Assembly (NCBI GenBank): GCA_025060085.1
Contig: JANXCM010000010.1
Span: 1-16,109, forward strand
Length of the DNA stretch: 16,109 nt
Direction of reading: 5' to 3'
Source of the DNA: Patescibacteria group bacterium
GTDB lineage: Bacteria > Patescibacteriota > Minisyncoccia > UBA6257 > HR35
In this document: in pieces, positions 14,652-16,109 of the stretch
How the letters are laid out: each line of letters begins with the position of its first letter
Position numbering within the stretch: position 1 is the stretch's first letter
The notes under the pieces: model-generated
What the model was told of the DNA's origin: nothing
What the model saw: the letters and a program-made list of their open reading frames with translations, nothing else
Database searches by the model: none
Program-made: the position numbers and the translations under genes

Positions 14652-16109
14652 ATGAAAAAAGGGGGTCAAATTGTAATTTATGTTTTAATATATAATATTA
14701 TTGCGGTAATTTTATTAAGTGGAGCTTTATCTTGGATTTATATTTTTTACCTTAATACTAACCGAGAAATAGAAAAGAAAAAAACATTAGCCATAGCTGA
14801 ATCAGGAATTGAATATTACCGTTGGCGTTTAAATCATTTTCAATCAGATTATACTGATGGAACTAATCAACCTGGTCCTTATGTTCATAATTTTTATGAT
14901 CGGTTAGGAAATTTAATTGGCCAATTTAGTTTAGAAATTACTCCTCCTAATTTAGGCTCAACTATTGTTAAAATAAAATCAACAGGTAAATTAAATTATA
15001 GTAATTTAGAAAAAATAATTGAAACTGTTTTAGGGATTCCCTCTTTAGCTAAGTTTTCTGTTTTGAGTGATGATAATATTCGTTTCGGAGAAGGTACTGT
15101 TGTTTATGGTGAAATTCATTCTAATAAAGGAATAAGATTTGATGGAGTAACCTATAACTTAATAACTAGTGCTTTAGAAACTTATGATGATCCTGATCAC
15201 ACTGGCTGTTATGAATGGGCTGTTCATACTCATCGAAATTATGTTGATCCTTGTCCACCAACTCTTTGGAATGATCGTCCTGATGTTTTCAAAGCTGGAA
15301 GAAGAGTTGGTGTACCCTCGGTTGATTTTATTGGCATAACAACAGATTTAGCTCACTTAAAAAATCTTGCTACCTCAGCTGGTTTTTATCGACCATTTGC
15401 TGGTAATAATCGTTATGGTTATGAAATAATTTTAAAAGAAAACGGGACTTTTGATTTATTTCGAGTAGATACTGTCGTTAATGTTCCTCAAGGTTGCTCA
15501 ATATATGATCCTTATGAATTTGGTAATTACAATTATTATAATTCTAATACGAGATACTCTTATGGAACATGGAGTATCAATACTAAAACATTTCAAGGTA
15601 ATTATCCTATGCCATCTAATGGAGTTATCTTTATTGAAGATAATATTTGGGTAAGTGGTAAGATTAATAATAAAAGATTGATTATTGCTTCAGCTAAGTT
15701 TCCTGACAACCCTAATGAAAGAACAAGAATAATCATTAATAATAGCTTAACTTATACTAATTACGATGGTCGAGATGTGATAGGACTAATTGCTCAAAGG
15801 AGTATTACTATTGGTTTAAGAAGTGAAACTAATTTAAGAATAGACGCTGCCTTAATTGCCCAAAATGGTAGAGCTGGCCGTTTTCATTATAATAATTGTG
15901 GTCAAGATACTCTTAAAAATAGTTTAACTATTTATGGAATGATCGGCTCAAGAATTAGATATGGTTTTGCTTGGGTAAGTGGAAATACTACTATTTCTGG
16001 TTATCAACAAAGAAATTTAACTTATGATGGTAACCTACTTTATTCCCCTCCTCCCCAATTTCCCTTAGCCTCTGAATTTTATGAGATTTTGAATTGGCAG
16101 GAAATAAAA
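14652..16109 (+). CDS. Long PilX-like pilus assembly protein, open at window end
   Basis: 486 codons from the ATG at 14652 to the window end without a stop. The N-terminus (MKKGGQIVIYVLIYNIIAVILLSG and on) is a basic residue pair, Gly, then a long membrane helix to about residue 34, as in PilX-type minor pilins that lack the FTLIE signature. The block LAIAESGIEYYRWRLN (46-61) matches the conserved AExGIEYA helix of that group. The rest, about 420 residues, is far longer than classical PilX (under 200). It is rich in strands and Gly/Asn turns (FGEGTVVYGEIHSNKGIRFDG, about 145-165), which suggests a beta-helix-like head. Five Cys are present in the head. The last residues (LNWQEIK) look like the end of this kind of protein, so little may be missing. 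It is the last gene in view of the pilus operon and a likely pilus-tip or priming component. Confidence 0.83.
   Translation, partial: MKKGGQIVIYVLIYNIIAVILLSGALSWIYIFYLNTNREIEKKKTLAIAESGIEYYRWRLNHFQSDYTDGTNQPGPYVHNFYDRLGNLIGQFSLEITPPNLGSTIVKIKSTGKLNYSNLEKIIETVLGIPSLAKFSVLSDDNIRFGEGTVVYGEIHSNKGIRFDGVTYNLITSALETYDDPDHTGCYEWAVHTHRNYVDPCPPTLWNDRPDVFKAGRRVGVPSVDFIGITTDLAHLKNLATSAGFYRPFAGNNRYGYEIILKENGTFDLFRVDTVVNVPQGCSIYDPYEFGNYNYYNSNTRYSYGTWSINTKTFQGNYPMPSNGVIFIEDNIWVSGKINNKRLIIASAKFPDNPNERTRIIINNSLTYTNYDGRDVIGLIAQRSITIGLRSETNLRIDAALIAQNGRAGRFHYNNCGQDTLKNSLTIYGMIGSRIRYGFAWVSGNTTISGYQQRNLTYDGNLLYSPPPQFPLASEFYEILNWQEIK

Noticed and set aside
4544..16109. Recoded TGA (Gly or Trp), as in some CPR lineages or Mollicutes
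   Set aside because: TGA ends two genes exactly at ATGA overlaps with the next gene, Trp is always TGG, and long frames contain no internal TGA.

Overview
The window is very AT-rich (by eye roughly one quarter G+C), densely coded, and uses the standard bacterial code: TGA is a stop and every Trp codon is TGG. The type IV pilus genes, an N-terminally short PilB, an unusually large multidomain prepilin and a long PilX-like protein all resemble what is found in Candidatus Patescibacteria (CPR), most likely a Parcubacteria-type lineage. That placement is inference from gene content; no rRNA or marker tree is available here. In-frame TGA stops argue against the recoded Gracilibacteria/Absconditabacteria and against Mollicutes.

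Left part (1-4433), all leftward. In transcription order: a large secreted protein with tail-fibre/trimeric-adhesin-like stalk repeats (2373-4433), a small secreted or membrane-tethered protein of unknown function (1947-2315), a membrane-anchored RmuC-like nuclease-fold protein (840-1841), and type I glyceraldehyde-3-phosphate dehydrogenase, whose C-terminal end runs off the window (1-814). The 57-base gap between the two secreted-protein genes holds a 10-bp inverted repeat and a 19-codon mini-ORF that exactly bridges the stop of one gene and the start of the next.

Middle part (4434-8710). A 110-bp divergent intergenic region with three 10-bp AT tandem repeats and a small palindrome separates the leftward set from a rightward run of nine genes. 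The run opens with a family X DNA polymerase fused to a PHP phosphoesterase domain, in which both His of the first PHP metal motif are Gln. It continues with a GT-B glycosyltransferase and a GH57 alpha-amylase-type hydrolase, a likely pair for alpha-glucan metabolism.

Right part (8726-16109), rightward and tightly packed with overlaps. It is a type IV pilus operon: assembly ATPase PilB, inner-membrane platform PilC, a 587-residue prepilin with carboxypeptidase-regulatory-like and beta-sandwich domains, a secreted protein anchored by a C-terminal membrane segment behind a long N/K/Q/E-rich linker, a PulJ/PilW-like minor prepilin, and a long PilX-like protein still open at the window edge. I read the last four as a minor-pilin or tip/adhesion module assembled by PilB and PilC. 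No RNA genes, CRISPR, insertion sequences or convincing intrinsic terminators were seen, and no gene has a clear Shine-Dalgarno sequence.
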